Notes: generated by a model from the sequence alone, not told the origin. A DNA stretch of 64,000 nt from Streptomyces sp. NRRL S-646 (GCF_000720765.1 NZ_JODC01000008.1:620001-684000); one strand, 5' to 3'; counted from the first letter of the stretch, positions 45,229-54,764 are shown. Numbers and translations are program-made.

Positions 45229-45891
45229 ATGCTGCTCAAGTTGACCGGATCCAGCGGCGCGGGCAAGACCACGCTCGCCTTCGCCGTCGCCGACCGGCTG
45301 GACGGGGTCGCAGTGCACGACTTCGACGAGCTCGGTGTCCCAGACCCTCCGATCCCTCCCCACTGGCGCAATCGCATGACCGAGGTGTGGGTGCGCCACG
45401 CACTGGAGTACCAGGACCGTGGTATGGACCTGCTATTGACCGGGAACTCTCCGCTGGGCGAAGTACTGGCCGCCCCATCGGCCCCGTCGCTGAACGGGAT
45501 CGCAGTCTGCCTGATCGACGTCGCTGACCAGGACCGGCGCGACCGACTCGCCGCACGTGACGGCGGCCGATGGGACCAGGCCGCCACCGACGCTTTCTGC
45601 GGCTGGGCCGCCTGGCACCGCGGGCACGCTCACGACCCGCGCTTCCGGCCTGACGTCATCATCGACGGGAGCTGGCCGGAGATGGCCTGGGACCGATGGA
45701 CCACGTGGACCGCCGAGGACCCGCGATGGCGCACCCGCCTGATCGACACCACCGGCCAGTCACTCGCAACATCCGTGATCCAGGTCGAACGATGGGTCAC
45801 CGAACAGCGCAAGGCACACCGGTCAGGCCGACTGGCCCTGACCCGAGGCTGGGCAGACGACATACCCGGCCGAACCACCCACGATGTTTGA
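45229..45891 (+). CDS. P-loop kinase-like NTPase
   Basis: 220 residues. Walker A at the very start: LKLTGSSGAGKTTLAFAVAD (G7-T15). LLLTGNSPLGEVL and LIDVADQDRRDRLAARDGG resemble the middle strand and lid Arg region of small-molecule kinases in the AAA_33/shikimate-kinase-like group. The substrate is not apparent. The start is close to CCTGGCCAG without a good ribosome site. Monocistronic. Confidence 0.78.
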   Translation: MLLKLTGSSGAGKTTLAFAVADRLDGVAVHDFDELGVPDPPIPPHWRNRMTEVWVRHALEYQDRGMDLLLTGNSPLGEVLAAPSAPSLNGIAVCLIDVADQDRRDRLAARDGGRWDQAATDAFCGWAAWHRGHAHDPRFRPDVIIDGSWPEMAWDRWTTWTAEDPRWRTRLIDTTGQSLATSVIQVERWVTEQRKAHRSGRLALTRGWADDIPGRTTHDV

Positions 45892-45894
45892 TCC

Positions 45895-46140
45895 ACTTTT
45901 GAACCATGCCCTGGTGCCGGACGCGAGCTGGGTGAGTCGAAGGGACACGGAGTCGTAGCCGTAGCCGCGGTCGGGTCTGACCTGGACCGCGTCGTAGTCG
46001 AAGTCCACCCGATGTCCGCAGGGGCCAACGCGTTCAGCGCGGCGCGCAGGTGTTCCGCGGTGTTCCCGGAACTCGCTCGGTACGGAATGGGCGAACCCTG
46101 GAGCGGTTGACTCCAGCCCCAGAAGAAACTTCCAGTCGAT
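45895..46140 (-). pseudogene. Possible decayed gene
   Basis: On the minus strand, AEHLRAALNALAPADI continues after a one- or two-base shift near 46010 as VDFDYDAVQVRPDRGYGYD then SVSLRLTQLASGTRAWFK. Both parts look coding, whereas the frames that continue through the shift do not. No family assigned; start not defined. Confidence 0.4.
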
Positions 46141-46291
46141 GCTCCGCGCAGGGCAGCGGCCGCATGACGACCCGACAGGCACTCCACCAACTGCGGGACC
46201 GAGACGATCGCCGCCGCCTGCGGCCCGGCCCGGTGAGCTCGGGCGGGGAAGGCGCGGCGCGATCAGAGGTGTCGGCTCGTAGGCTGCGGTC

Positions 46292-46933
46292 ATGACCGAG
46301 ATCAAGACTCCAACGCCCCGCGACGCCTTCGAGCTGCTGCTGGCCGGTAACCAGCGCTTCGTCGCCGGTGCCCCCGAGCACCCGAACCAGGACGCCGTCC
46401 GCCGCGCCGAGATCGCACCGTCCCAGCAGCCCTTCGCCGTGCTGTTCGGATGTTCCGACTCCCGGCTGGCCGCCGAGATCATCTTCGACCGTGGCCTGGG
46501 TGACCTGTTCGTGGTGCGTACCGCGGGCCACGTCGTGGGTGCGGAGGTGCTGGGCAGCATCGAATACGGGGTGGACATCCTGGGCTGCCCGCTGGTGGTG
46601 GTGCTCGGTCACGATTCGTGCGGCGCGGTGGGCGCGGCGTGCGCCGCGCTGGAGGACGGCATGACACCGGCCGGATACGTCCGCGATGTCGTGGAGCGGG
46701 TGACCCCCAGCGTGCTGGCGGCGCGGGCCGCCGGGCGGATGGAACCGGAGGAGATCCTCGCCGAGCACATAAGGCACACCGTCGACCTGCTGCTGGACCG
46801 CTCCCGGGTGCTCGCCGAGAAGGTCGCCGCCGGCCAGGCCGCCGTGGTGGGCCTGTGCTACCGCCTGGCCGACGGCAGCGCGCAGCTCGTCGCTGCCCGC
46901 GGATTGGATGCCGCGGTCCCCACCGCCTTCTGA
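46292..46933 (+). CDS. Beta-class carbonic anhydrase
   Basis: 213 residues. Zinc ligands and active site are complete: CSDSR (C54, D56, R58), H107 and C110 in LGHDSCGAV. It interconverts CO2 and bicarbonate in the cytoplasm. The VVRTAGHVVG stretch and GSIEYGVDILGCPLVVVLGH are typical of the bacterial beta class. Length is normal. GTAGG-like ribosome site; monocistronic. Confidence 0.93.
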   Translation: MTEIKTPTPRDAFELLLAGNQRFVAGAPEHPNQDAVRRAEIAPSQQPFAVLFGCSDSRLAAEIIFDRGLGDLFVVRTAGHVVGAEVLGSIEYGVDILGCPLVVVLGHDSCGAVGAACAALEDGMTPAGYVRDVVERVTPSVLAARAAGRMEPEEILAEHIRHTVDLLLDRSRVLAEKVAAGQAAVVGLCYRLADGSAQLVAARGLDAAVPTAF

Positions 46934-47031
46934 GCCCGAGCCAGTTCCATTGATCACTGACGGGCTTGGTCAGGACTGTTCCTTCAGGGCTGGGCACAAC
47001 CATGCCCCCTGGACGTCGACGTCGTTGCTGT

Positions 47032-48012
47032 TCACTCGGTGGTCCGGGGCCCTGCGGCGCGGCGGAGCCGGTTGGCGATCGCCAGTCCCAGCCCCTCCTC
47101 CACCGGCAAGGATGCGACGATGAGGTCGCATCCGCGCTGGTCGAGTTCGCGAAGGAACCCGTACAGCCCGCGAGCGTAGGCGGCCATCGAGGCGGGGAGG
47201 GCTACCACGGCGTGCGCCTTCACCGGAGTGTCGGCGACGGAGGGAGGAAGGAAGACCCCGACCTGGTGCCCCAGCTCCTGCGCGATCTCCGCTTCGGCGA
47301 CGACCTTCTCGGGCTCGACGAGGACGACCCGGGCGCGCGGCGCGTAGTGAGACGGATGCTGGCCCGGCACTCGGACGCGGCTCGTCGAGTGGACCGCCAG
47401 CGGGCGCCGCAGCACCGCTTCGAGATCCTCGCGGGTCACCCCTCCGGGCCGCAGGATGCTCGGCATCTCGCCGGTGGCGTCCACGATGGTCGACTCGACG
47501 CCGACCTCGCAGGGACCGCCGTCCAGCACGAAGTCGACGGCATCACCGAGCTCCGCACGGACATGGTCCGCAGTGGTGGGGCTGACCTGGCCGAAGCGGT
47601 TGGCGGACGGGGCCGTGACACCGCCACCGAAGGCTGACAGCAGCGCGAGTGCGACGGGATGGTCGGGAACGCGCACGGCCACCGTTTCCAGGCCACCGGT
47701 TGCTTCGAGGGGCACCCGGGGCCCGCGCCGCAGGACCAGCGTGAGGGGCCCCGGCCAGAAGTGTTCGGCCAGCAGGCGGGCCGTCGCGGGCACGTCCTGG
47801 ACCCAGTCGGCCAGGTGCTGCGCGCCGCCGACGTGGACGATCAGCGGGTGTGAGGGCGGGCGTCCCTTGACCTGGAAGATGCGCGCGACGGCGGCGGGGT
47901 CCTCAGCGTTGGCACCCAAGCCGTAGACGGTCTCGGTCGGGAAGGCCACGAGCCCTCCGGCGCTCAGCACACCGGCCGCCTTCTCGATGTCACGGGTTTT
48001 CGCCGTCACCAC
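47032..48012 (-). CDS. L-threonylcarbamoyladenylate synthase (Sua5/YrdC)
   Basis: 326 residues from the GTG at 48012, five bases after AAAGGA; a GTG at 48009 also fits and the frame is open to 48525 without coding look. The YrdC domain (about 8-195) has AFPTETVYGLGANA, KGRPPSHPLIVHV, FWPGPLTLVL, VTAPSANRFGQ and DGGPCEVGVESTIVD. The Sua5 C-terminal domain (about 225-326) follows SPGQHPSHYAP-type sequence (GQHPSHYAPRARVVLV). It makes TC-AMP for the t6A37 modification of tRNA. The Sua5-type two-domain form may be an extra copy beside a YrdC-only housekeeping enzyme. Confidence 0.92.
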   Translation of the reverse strand: MVTAKTRDIEKAAGVLSAGGLVAFPTETVYGLGANAEDPAAVARIFQVKGRPPSHPLIVHVGGAQHLADWVQDVPATARLLAEHFWPGPLTLVLRRGPRVPLEATGGLETVAVRVPDHPVALALLSAFGGGVTAPSANRFGQVSPTTADHVRAELGDAVDFVLDGGPCEVGVESTIVDATGEMPSILRPGGVTREDLEAVLRRPLAVHSTSRVRVPGQHPSHYAPRARVVLVEPEKVVAEAEIAQELGHQVGVFLPPSVADTPVKAHAVVALPASMAAYARGLYGFLRELDQRGCDLIVASLPVEEGLGLAIANRLRRAAGPRTTE

Positions 48013-48613
48013 GGCAATCCTTTCACTGTTCGGATCTCCCACATTCCACGGTCGCGTCGGCGTACGACGATGCCCGGCTTCAGCGTAGAACCGACGGGGC
48101 CCTACCCGGTCGGCCGGGCTACGCCGGGCGCAGCGAGACAGGAGCAGACCGGGAACCGTGCCCATTACCCAACGACTCGGCAGCGTCGACGTTCCGACCA
48201 TCCGGACTTCCGACCGTCGGGCGCCACGTCCGAGAACCTTTATGGCACTGCGTAGGAAGGGCGTGTGCACGTGGCTCATCGGTGAGTTCAACGGGCGGGG
48301 TGAGACGGTGTGTTGGGGCCAAGGGCGGGGTTTTCGTGCGGGGTGATGGGCTGCGATTGAGAGGGTGGTGCGGAGGGTGAGGCGGGCTCGGAGGTATTGC
48401 TGCTGGTGCCGGCGGAGACCGTCGGGTTGGACTCCTTCCGGCGGAGGCACGCGGGGGAGAGGCTCTGGCATGGACTGCTGCCATGCGGCCGCGCCGGGCA
48501 GGTGACCACCTGGCTGCGCACCCATTCATTCCTGAGCTGCCGGCGGCTGTGTGTCTGCGGCTGCGGGTAAACCGGTGGTGTCTTGGCGACCGGGGCTCGT
48601 AGGTTGTGCCCTC
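48013..48613. other. Intergenic, no gene recognised
   Basis: About 600 bases between the Sua5 start and the methyltransferase start. Frames on both strands are Arg/Pro-rich shadows. A plus frame near 48430-48530 reads VGLDSFRRRHAGERLWHGLL but I cannot place it. Confidence 0.45.
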
Positions 48614-49441
48614 GTGACTGACGATCCGAAGACGCGCCCGGATCCATACGGCCTCGGCCGAGTGTTCAACGAGGTGGCGGAGCTCTACGACCGGGTCCGG
48701 CCGGGATATCCGGACGAGTTGTTCGCGGACCTGGTCGCCATCACTGGCATGGATGAACGGTCGTCGGTGCTGGAGGTGGGCTGCGGAAGTGGTCAGGCGA
48801 CGCGATCGCTGGCAGCGCTGGGATGCTCGGTGACCGCCGTCGAGGCGGGCGCAGACATGGCCGCACTCGCTCGCCGCCGGGTCGCCTCCTTTCGCAATGT
48901 CGAGGTGGAGACGTCGAAGTTTGAGGAGTGGGACGACCATGGCCGACGCTTCGATGCGCTTGTCGCTGCGTCGTCGTGGCACTGGGTCGCCCCGTCGATC
49001 GGCTGGCAGCGGGCGCACGATGTTGTCTCGCCCGGAGGCTGGATGGCGCTGCTGGGCCACGTCGTGGTCCGCCGGCCGGGAGAGCCGGAGGTGTATGCCG
49101 AGAGCGCCGATCTGCACGAGCGGTTCTGCCCCGGGAACCCCGGTTGGAGTCATCCGCCGCTGGAGGACGACGTCCGCACCACTGACGAAGGTTGGGGCCT
49201 GGTCGAGGACCCCGGAGGATTGTTCGGCCCGACGATGGTGCGTTGGTACCCAACCGTTCAGTGGTTCACCGGGGACGGATTCGCCGATCTCCTTCGCTCG
49301 ACGTCGCTGTATCGCAGGCTCGATCCGGAGGTCCGTGAGCCCCTGCTGGACGCTGTGGCCGAGCGCATCCGCACGCGGATGGGGGACCGGGCACCACGGC
49401 GTTATCTGAGCGTTCTGCGCATCGGACGGCGCGCAGGGTGA
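48614..49441 (+). CDS. Class I SAM-dependent methyltransferase
   Basis: 275 residues from a GTG at 48614 (frame open to 48551). FNEVAELYDRVRPGYPDELF is a common opening of this UbiE/Methyltransf_11-like group; VLEVGCGSGQATRSLAALG is the SAM-binding motif I and VTAVEAGADM motif II. ASSWHWV lies in the post-I region. Substrate unknown. Monocistronic. Confidence 0.88.
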   Translation: MTDDPKTRPDPYGLGRVFNEVAELYDRVRPGYPDELFADLVAITGMDERSSVLEVGCGSGQATRSLAALGCSVTAVEAGADMAALARRRVASFRNVEVETSKFEEWDDHGRRFDALVAASSWHWVAPSIGWQRAHDVVSPGGWMALLGHVVVRRPGEPEVYAESADLHERFCPGNPGWSHPPLEDDVRTTDEGWGLVEDPGGLFGPTMVRWYPTVQWFTGDGFADLLRSTSLYRRLDPEVREPLLDAVAERIRTRMGDRAPRRYLSVLRIGRRAG

Positions 49442-49794
49442 GGCCAGGGAGCGACCTCTGACATGCCGCCGCGGCCAGGCGTGTCCCGTAACGGCTGGTA
49501 GCGGTGCCATGATCATGCCGTGTCTGGTGTGATCACGGCGTAGGAACTGTCTTGGAGGGCCGCGTTCGCTGGGCTGGCCCACGGCGGTTCGGCACGTCGG
49601 CCACCGCGTTTCGGCGCGTAGGCGTGGCCCCCGACAGGCCTGCAGCGGCAGGCCGTGCGTGGTGCCTGCGGTAGCACAACTGGGTGGCGTTGGGTGCTCG
49701 TGGCCCCTGGTCCGCGCCACCTGACCCCCGCCGGGTGGTCGGCAGGTAACGGCTGGGGCGGCTGGTATGACGCAAGCTCGGAAGGCAGGCTGGA
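49442..49794. other. Intergenic, no gene recognised
   Basis: About 350 bases. Contains CCTGCAGCGGCAGG and TGATCATGCC-type small palindromes but no sure terminator or gene. Confidence 0.45.
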
Positions 49795-50442
49795 TTACCA
49801 CTCCTGTCTCAGTCGCGCCCAGGTATGGGTGTCCAGGCTGTCATGGGGGCCGAGGCGGGAGAGTTCGGTGCCGTCGCGTCCCACGGCGACGATGACGGGA
49901 CGGGCTGCGCGTCTGTTGTTGGGGGAAGTCCAAACAGCAATGAGCCTGCCCTGCGTGGGGTTCTCGATCTGGCGGCCACCAATCAGAACGTGCCCCACGT
50001 TCCGGCCGAGGAGCACTTTGACGCAATTGATCCATGGGGCCGTGGTGAGGGAGCGCGGAGGGTCGATGCTGCGGGTGAGGCTGAGGACGCTCCCGCCGTG
50101 GTGAACGTCGAGCACCTCGACGTCGACAGGATCGTCTGCGGGGCTGCTGCTGCCTCCCGCGTGGCGCCACTGTTCGCCGTGCCACTCCAGGAGCGCAATG
50201 TGTTCCCGTGTCCGCGGTGACTTCGGACGTGCCACGATCCAGATCGCCCCGACACCGGTGGCGGTGTCGACGTCAGCCGACACCACGGTCAGTACACGAC
50301 ATGGCATCCACCAGGGCTGGGGCTCATCTCCCGCCAGCACCCGCCGCACCACGCCGCGCAGAAATGACTCCCACCGGGGGCCCGTCCACAGGGCCTGTGC
50401 CCATGCCTGCATGCGCCTGCGATACCCGGTGCCCGACGGCAT
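49795..50442 (-). CDS. Hypothetical protein
   Basis: 215 residues. Coding-like throughout: MQAWAQALWTGPRWESFLRG, VVSADVDTATGVGAIWIVA, TREHIALLEWHGEQWRHAGG, NVGHVLIGGRQIENPTQGR. No signal peptide; no known domain recognised. The ATG at 50442 has no clear ribosome site and an ATG at 50412 is an alternative. Convergent with the methyltransferase gene. Confidence 0.6.
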   Translation of the reverse strand: MPSGTGYRRRMQAWAQALWTGPRWESFLRGVVRRVLAGDEPQPWWMPCRVLTVVSADVDTATGVGAIWIVARPKSPRTREHIALLEWHGEQWRHAGGSSSPADDPVDVEVLDVHHGGSVLSLTRSIDPPRSLTTAPWINCVKVLLGRNVGHVLIGGRQIENPTQGRLIAVWTSPNNRRAARPVIVAVGRDGTELSRLGPHDSLDTHTWARLRQEW

Positions 50443-51034
50443 GAAGCGCCAAGGCGCTGAGGTAACGCCTCATACGTCTGCCCGACGCTCGGGGCGTCTG
50501 GCCGAAGGACGGCATGCCGGAGCTGACCGCATGGGAACGGCAGGTCACCTCGGCAGCGAGGTGTGCGGGCTTGTCCTGGGCGGCGGTGAGGCGGTCGGCG
50601 ATCACATGTTGCCGTCGTCGGCGGTCAATCGTCTGTGACGGCAATGGCAGGCGGGCTGCTTCTTCCGTGGCGTCGTCCGGCTGTGCGTCCTTCGGGAGAG
50701 CGCTGCCGGCACCGTCCGTCTCCGATGTCGTTCTCACACCCAGGACCGGCTGATGTGCGTGAGGGACCTGGAGGAGTCGGGCTCGGCTCGCCCGGGCAGT
50801 GAACGGCCGGGCGGGTGCTGGTGTGTTGTCTGTCGCTGTGCGCCGCCGCCGGAGAGGGGGGAGACCTGTCGTGGCACGCGGCGGATCGGTCTGCGATTGG
50901 TGCTCTGTCGTCCGCATCCGGGGTGGATTGGGTGGTGTTTGGGCCGGTCTGTGGGGTGGGTGGTGGTTGGGATGGTGGCGCTTGTGGGGACAGGTAGTGG
51001 CGTGGTTTCGGTGAGGTGAGGAGGTGATGGGCGG
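50443..51034. other. Intergenic, G-rich toward the AI-2E start
   Basis: About 590 bases. No convincing gene; a minus frame (SQTIDRRRRQHVIADRLTAA) has some coding look but no clear start or stop. From about 50930 the plus strand becomes very G- and T-rich with several GGG runs. Confidence 0.45.
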
Positions 51035-52261
51035 GTGAGTGGTGCCGTGCGTCGGTCGCGCAGACATCCGGGTGGGAGGCCGGGTGGCGGTCGTGGCGGG
51101 GGACGGTTGCGGGCTGTGGTGCTGGGCAGTCGGCCGGCGCGGGGGGTGGGGCCGGTGGCGCGTGCGCGCAGGGCGGCGGTGGCAGGGCGGGGCGTGGGGG
51201 AGGGCGTGGTGGTCGCCCGGGGGTTGAGGGTGGGGGCGGCGTATGCGTGGCGGCTGTTGGTGGTGGGAGTGGTTGCTTACGCAGGCTTTGTGATGTTGGG
51301 GCGTTTGCAGCTGGTCGCTGTGGCCCTGTTCCTCGCCCTGGTCGTGACCTCTGTACTGCGTCCGCTCGCCGATCTGCTGGCGCGATGGCTGCCGCGGGCG
51401 CTGGCGGTGGTGGTGAGTGTCGCGGGAAGCCTGATGGCGGCTCTTGGGCTGCTGACGCTGGTGGGTGAGCTGGTGGCGCGCGAGTGGGACCGGCTGGGGC
51501 GGGAGTTCGGCGGGGGCGTGGGGCGTATCGAGCGGTGGTTGCAGGGGCCTCCCTTCCATGTGAGTCCGACGGTGATGTCGGATCTTCAGGGCAAGGTGGG
51601 TTCCTTTGTCTCCGGGCACCGCTCGGCTCTGGTCAGCGGTGCGGTGAGCGGGGCCGGGCGGCTGGTTGAGGTGCTGACAGCGGCGGTGCTTGCGCTGTTT
51701 TGTTCGGTGTTCTTCATCCATTCCGGTGACCGGATGTGGTCCTGGTTCCAGGAAGGGCTGCCGCGGCGGGCGCGGGATCCGTTCGGCCGTGCGGGTGGTG
51801 CGGCGTGGCGGACTTTTGCCGGGTACACGCGGGGCATCGTCATTGTGGCGGCCACCAATGCGGTGCTGGTCGGCACCGCTCTCTTCGTGCTGCGGGTGCC
51901 GTTGGCGCTGCCGCTGACATTGCTGGAATTCTTTGCCGCGTTCGTCCCGCTGGTGGGGTCACCCATTGCGTTGGGGGTGGCCACGGTGGTGGCCCTGGCG
52001 TCGCGCGGGCCGGTCATCGCGATCGTGGTGCTGGCGCTGATCGTCGTCGTCGGCCAGATCGAGGGCCATGTGCTGCATCCGCTGGTGATGAGCTGGGCGG
52101 TGCGGCTGCACCCTGTGGTGGTGGCCGTCTCGGTGATCGCCGGAAGCGTCCTGGCCGGGGTGGTCGGCGCGGTCGTGGCGGTGCCGATGGTGTCGGTGGC
52201 GTGGGCGGTGGGCGGTGAGCTGCGCGGTCCCTGGGCGGGGCGGAGAGGGGTGGGTGCCTAA
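51035..52261 (+). CDS. AI-2E-family membrane transporter
   Basis: 408 residues from a GTG preceded by GAGGAGG. An Arg/Gly-rich N-terminus (1-70) precedes about eight helices (from 72). Family marks: LALVVTSVLRPLADLL, then a long extracytoplasmic loop region (about 145-205), FAGYTRGIVIVAATNAVLVG, EFFAAFVPLVGSPIALGVATV and VGQIEGHVLHPLVMSWAVRLHP, the most conserved block. Members export AI-2 or act as Na/H antiporters; most are unassigned. The coding strand is unusually rich in G and in GTG and TTG codons. The first 35 residues could be reduced if a later start is used. Confidence 0.88.
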   Translation: MSGAVRRSRRHPGGRPGGGRGGGRLRAVVLGSRPARGVGPVARARRAAVAGRGVGEGVVVARGLRVGAAYAWRLLVVGVVAYAGFVMLGRLQLVAVALFLALVVTSVLRPLADLLARWLPRALAVVVSVAGSLMAALGLLTLVGELVAREWDRLGREFGGGVGRIERWLQGPPFHVSPTVMSDLQGKVGSFVSGHRSALVSGAVSGAGRLVEVLTAAVLALFCSVFFIHSGDRMWSWFQEGLPRRARDPFGRAGGAAWRTFAGYTRGIVIVAATNAVLVGTALFVLRVPLALPLTLLEFFAAFVPLVGSPIALGVATVVALASRGPVIAIVVLALIVVVGQIEGHVLHPLVMSWAVRLHPVVVAVSVIAGSVLAGVVGAVVAVPMVSVAWAVGGELRGPWAGRRGVGA

Positions 52262-52645
52262 GCTTGGCGTTTTTCGTCCGTGGTCGAACACGGCCTCGAA
52301 CTTGCTGACTGAAGTCCTGGCAGATCTTCCGCAGATCCCGCATCAGCCCCACCCCACGCCCGTCATCGACAAGACCGTCCTCACCCTGGACGGACAACGC
52401 TGAAAGCGCTCATTGAAAGGAGGGGACAGCACGCTGCGGCTGATCGTCTTCGTGAGAGCGGCCACCTGCGCCGCACTCACCCTCGGTGGTGGCGCCTGGC
52501 ACGCGGGTCTGCTGTAGCGAGGCTGAGGCGCGAGGCAGATTTTTCGGAGTTCGGCGGTCTGCGGATGTCGAGAACGTGTCGTCGGCTCCGTCCCAGGGCT
52601 ATCAGCGGCCACCACCGGCCGCACGAGGAAGAAGGAGGAACCAGC
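52262..52645. other. Intergenic with possible gene scraps
   Basis: About 380 bases. A frame ending at 52403 reads LLTEVLADLPQIPHQPHPTP and looks like a C-terminal scrap. GAAAGGAGGGG at 52416-52426 is a strong ribosome-site-like sequence but is followed by CTGCGGCTG without ATG or GTG, so a gene start has probably been lost here. Confidence 0.4.
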
Positions 52646-53086
52646 ATGGCGATCCAGCGGATGGACAATGTCGGCATCGTCGTCGAGGACATGGATGCCG
52701 CCATCGCTTACTTCATGGAACTCGGTATGGAGCTGGAGGGCAGGACGCAGGTCGAGGGGCTCTTCGCCGACCAGTGCACCGGACTCGACGGCGTCCGCTG
52801 TGACATCGCGATGCTCCGGACCCCCGACGGTCACAGCCGGCTCGAGCTGGCGAAATACCGCAGCCCAGCAGCGATCAACGGCGGGCCCCGCAACCGGCCG
52901 CACAACATTCTGGGCACGCACCGCGTCATGTTCGCCGTCGACGACATCAAGGACACCGTTGCCCGCCTTCGCCCTCACGGCGCCGAACTCGTCGGCGAGA
53001 TCGCCCGGTTCGAGGACAGCTATCTGCTCTGCTACCTCCGCGGCCCGGAGGGCATCATCGTCGGACTGGCCGAGCAACTGCGCTGA
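52646..53086 (+). CDS. VOC-superfamily (glyoxalase-like) protein
   Basis: 146 residues; GAAGGAGGA precedes the ATG. Two VOC modules: MDNVGIVVEDMDAAIAYF at the start and THRVMFAVDDIKDTVARL, ending CYLRGPEGIIVGLAEQL with a metal-ligand-position Glu. Cytoplasmic, dimeric, metal-dependent fold; substrate unknown. Followed after 16 bases by the start of a PPOX gene that is cut off, so they once formed an operon. Confidence 0.88.
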   Translation: MAIQRMDNVGIVVEDMDAAIAYFMELGMELEGRTQVEGLFADQCTGLDGVRCDIAMLRTPDGHSRLELAKYRSPAAINGGPRNRPHNILGTHRVMFAVDDIKDTVARLRPHGAELVGEIARFEDSYLLCYLRGPEGIIVGLAEQLR

Positions 53087-53102
53087 AAAGAGGGCCCGAA
53101 CC

Positions 53103-53217
53103 ATGCAGCCGAACGACATCATCGCGGTTCTGAACCGCCCGATCAGCCAGGAGCTGCTGGCCCGTGACGCAACCCGCCTGGCTTACGTCGCCAAGGACGA
53201 GACCCCGCGTACGTCAG
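53103..53217 (+). pseudogene. Pyridoxamine-phosphate-oxidase-like, 5' remnant
   Basis: MQPNDIIAVLNRPISQELLA followed by TRLAYVAKDETPRT is the start of PPOX-class (FMN/F420-binding split-barrel) proteins. After about 38 residues the similarity stops; the open frame runs on to 53304 with unrelated sequence. The flavin-binding strands are missing. Located 16 bases after the VOC gene. Confidence 0.7.
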
Positions 53218-53330
53218 GAACGCGAGACACCGGCAGTCGTCTGCCTTCTGCGGCCAGAGCGGATCCGGAACCTCGCCGGGGCGCGGCAGTGTGGCTCGGG
53301 GCCTGATCCAGCATCGTCGCGATCGGCGGT

Positions 53331-53432
53331 TCAGCACATGCCCACCCCCGAGCACAGGTGGTCGAGGCCGAGGCGGTCCAGCGAGCGGGCGAAGGCACGC
53401 TCGGCGCTCTCCCGGCCGTAGCCCTGGACGGT
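53331..53432 (-). pseudogene. Aldo/keto reductase fragment
   Basis: On the minus strand TVQGYGRESAERAFARSLDR followed by LGLDHL matches the block before the catalytic His region in aldo/keto reductases (G-Y-x-x-x..A...SL.RLGLDHxD). It is bounded by a stop upstream (TGA) and ends at a stop at 53331. Only about 33 residues remain. It lies directly beyond the PPOX remnant. Confidence 0.5.
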
Positions 53433-53474
53433 TCATCGCAGGCGATGCCCACGGCGTTGACGGCCCAGCCCAAG

Positions 53475-54131
53475 CTACGACGCCAGGGGCACTCGCGTCG
53501 CACGTTTCAGCATGCCACTGAGCTGCCAGACGACGGCGGCGGAAAGGGCGGTCGCGCAGACGTACAGGAGATTGCTTTCCATGACCTGCTGCAGCGCCTG
53601 GCTTGTCTGGCCGGGAGTGCGTGCGTGCTTCAGTGCGGACAGGGCGTCGGTGCCCGTGGCGCCCGCGGCGAGGACGGAGAGCCACCAGAGGGTGAGCAGG
53701 GGATGGCCGCGCTTACGCTGTGCCGTCGGCCGGCCGGCTGCCCACAGGTCGTTGACGAACATCTTCAGCACGAACAGATCGGCAAAGGGGACCACCCAGC
53801 CGAAGAACAACCAGGCACGGTGGCGACGCTGTCCCTCGGGCCAGATCAGCTCCGCGAGGTTGCGCATGCGGGACATCCAGACGCTGAAGACCAGCACCGT
53901 CAACAGGGTGGCGCCGCTCCACCAGCCCCTCAGATTTCCGAACCACATGTCGGCGTCGAGCAGCGGCAGCGCCTCGCTGCCGTCCGGCTGAGCCGGCAGT
54001 GGCGGTGCATGCAGCACTTGGTACTTGTGCCACGCCGCTACCCCTGCCGCCGCAGTCAGCATTGCGTACGCGCCGAGCGCGCCGTAGGTCCATCGGGTCA
54101 GCCCGCCCGGCGCTCCTGCAGCCCTGCCCAC
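53475..54131 (-). CDS. DUF4328 membrane protein
   Basis: 218 residues from the GTG at 54131, six bases after a perfect AGGAGG; the frame is open to 54152. About five to six hydrophobic segments. WMSRMRNLAELIWPEGQRRH then FFGWVVPFADLFVLKMFVND and LLTLWWLSVL are the DUF4328 blocks. Inner-membrane protein of unknown role, widespread in Streptomyces. Confidence 0.85.
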   Translation of the reverse strand: MGRAAGAPGGLTRWTYGALGAYAMLTAAAGVAAWHKYQVLHAPPLPAQPDGSEALPLLDADMWFGNLRGWWSGATLLTVLVFSVWMSRMRNLAELIWPEGQRRHRAWLFFGWVVPFADLFVLKMFVNDLWAAGRPTAQRKRGHPLLTLWWLSVLAAGATGTDALSALKHARTPGQTSQALQQVMESNLLYVCATALSAAVVWQLSGMLKRATRVPLAS

Positions 54132-54414
54132 TCCACACCTCCTGGAAGCCACCTGTTGGGAACTTCCTGCAGGTCGGCGGGGGATCTTAACCTCACAGGG
54201 CGGCGGAAGTCACGGCCCCGCCAAGCCGTGACACCCCGCTCGTGGGCCATTCGCGGACGGCGGCGAAGATCAGGCCGCCACCAAATACGCATGCCCTCAA
54301 CCCCCGTCGGAAGTCCGCATTCCGGCAAACCTCGCCTTTCCGGCGTAGTGACGAATACCGTAGCGATCCGTACGCTGCGTTGCTGATCGACTTTGTCGGC
54401 AGTGGAGGTCCGCG

Positions 54415-54764
54415 ATGTGCCATGGCCGCATCCGCCTCTTGATCTGGACAGCTGCGCTCGCGCTCCTCATGGCGGTGCTGCCCGGGACCGCGTCGGCGGT
54501 CGTCGGCGTTGCTGGTGGGGGTGGTGCCCGCGTCGTGGCGGAGGAGAACGTTGGCCCCAACCTGGTGGATCTGACCGTGTCGTCGCCGGCTCTGGGCCGG
54601 ACCGCCAAGGTGCGGCTGCTGATCCCGGACGGCTGGAACGAGCAGCGCAGGGGCGAGAGTTGGCCGGTGCTGTATCTGCTGCACGGCTGCTGCGACACAT
54701 ATGACAGCTGGACTCGCCAGACCGATGTGGAGACGCTGCCGCAGCTGCGCCACGTGTTGGTCGT
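54415..54764 (+). pseudogene. Secreted esterase, truncated N-terminal part
   Basis: Signal peptide about 1-28 (LLIWTAALALLMAVLPGTASA), then NVGPNLVDLTVSSPALGRTA and RGESWPVLYLLHGCCDTYDSW: the start of the esterase-D/antigen-85-like alpha/beta-hydrolase family. The sequence is cut after LRHVLVVM, before the serine elbow. From about 54765 the DNA is the end of a phosphotransferase gene in another frame. It is inactive as an esterase, though a secreted 124-residue stub could still be made (stop 54787). Confidence 0.72.

Noticed and set aside
48119..49801. 560-residue minus-strand frame
   Set aside because: Opposite the methyltransferase with SAM-binding motif; composition and lack of motifs mark it as a shadow.
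50324..51721. 465-residue minus-strand frame
   Set aside because: His/Pro/Gln/Thr-rich composition typical of antisense to GC-rich coding DNA; it runs through the AI-2E gene, which has clear family blocks.
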